From Bacteroidota bacterium (lineage in GTDB: Bacteria; Bacteroidota; Ignavibacteria; T3Sed10-11), in NCBI GenBank assembly GCA_007128495.1, contig SKXH01000122.1, positions 1 to 5,807 on the forward strand: 5,807 nucleotides of DNA. Reading direction: 5' to 3'. How positions within the stretch are numbered: position 1 is the stretch's first letter; the number at the start of each line of letters is the position of its first letter. Of this stretch, positions 5,752-5,807 are shown piece after piece. A program made the translations under genes and the position numbers. The notes under the pieces were generated by a model, which had not been told where the DNA came from, searched no databases, and saw only the letters and a list, made by a program, of their open reading frames with translations.

Positions 5752-5807
5752 ATGGGACTTGGAATTTTGTTTATTCTGGCAACCATGCCGGTTCTTACCG
5801 TATTAGT
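5752..5807 (+). CDS. N-terminus of a hydrophobic, probably inner-membrane protein (3'-truncated by window edge)
   Basis: Only 18 complete codons are visible. They start at an ATG with a strong SD 7 nt upstream and 50 nt after the porin stop, with no terminator between. The peptide MGLGILFILATMPVLTVL is almost entirely hydrophobic, with no positively charged n-region, more like the first transmembrane helix of an integral membrane protein than a cleaved signal peptide. Close spacing suggests co-expression with the porin, perhaps as the inner-membrane partner of an envelope transport pair, which is speculation. No family can be assigned from so few residues. Confidence 0.6.
   Translation, partial: MGLGILFILATMPVLTVL

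Overview
The window looks like part of an anaerobic or facultative Gram-negative (diderm) bacterium with extensive redox metabolism. The sequence support for this is a multihaem c-type cytochrome with Geobacter-style CxxxxCH/CxxCH haem sites, an electron-bifurcating NfnAB transhydrogenase, a small [4Fe-4S] ferredoxin, a radical SAM protein, and an outer-membrane beta-barrel porin with a signal peptide and a terminal Phe. Most genes have clear Shine-Dalgarno sequences and base composition is moderate. The sequence alone does not fix a phylum; delta-proteobacterial lineages or SD-using FCB-like lineages (Ignavibacteria, Calditrichota, Zixibacteria and similar) are all possible. All genes lie on the + strand.

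Layout: (1) 3-815 is the 3' end of a multihaem cytochrome gene, with seven haem-attachment motifs in 270 residues. (2) 816-1083 is a 268-bp intergenic gap. It holds a strong intrinsic terminator (perfect 14-bp stem) and then an AT-rich leader with a sigma-54-like promoter candidate. (3) 1084-4447 is a tight set of four genes: a single-cluster ferredoxin, nfnA, nfnB, and a short radical SAM protein. The spacings are 15 nt, a 38-nt overlap, and about 33 nt, with no terminator between them. (4) 4565-5701 is a Porin_O_P-like outer-membrane porin after a 117-bp AT-rich gap. (5) 5752 onward is the start of a hydrophobic membrane protein cut by the window edge.

How the genes fit together: NfnAB interconverts NADH, NADPH and reduced ferredoxin by flavin-based electron bifurcation. 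The co-encoded ferredoxin is an obvious candidate partner, and radical SAM enzymes need a low-potential electron donor. The four-gene unit can therefore be read as a ferredoxin-reducing module with one dedicated client, which is inference. The cytochrome belongs to a different transcription unit, closed by the terminator, and points to respiratory or extracellular electron transfer. The porin and the last gene may form a separate envelope-transport pair.

I found no CRISPR array, mobile element, tRNA, rRNA or phage-like feature. The most interesting item is the ferredoxin-nfnAB-radical SAM linkage, with a radical SAM protein whose C-terminal region looks like a SPASM/twitch remnant without cluster cysteines.
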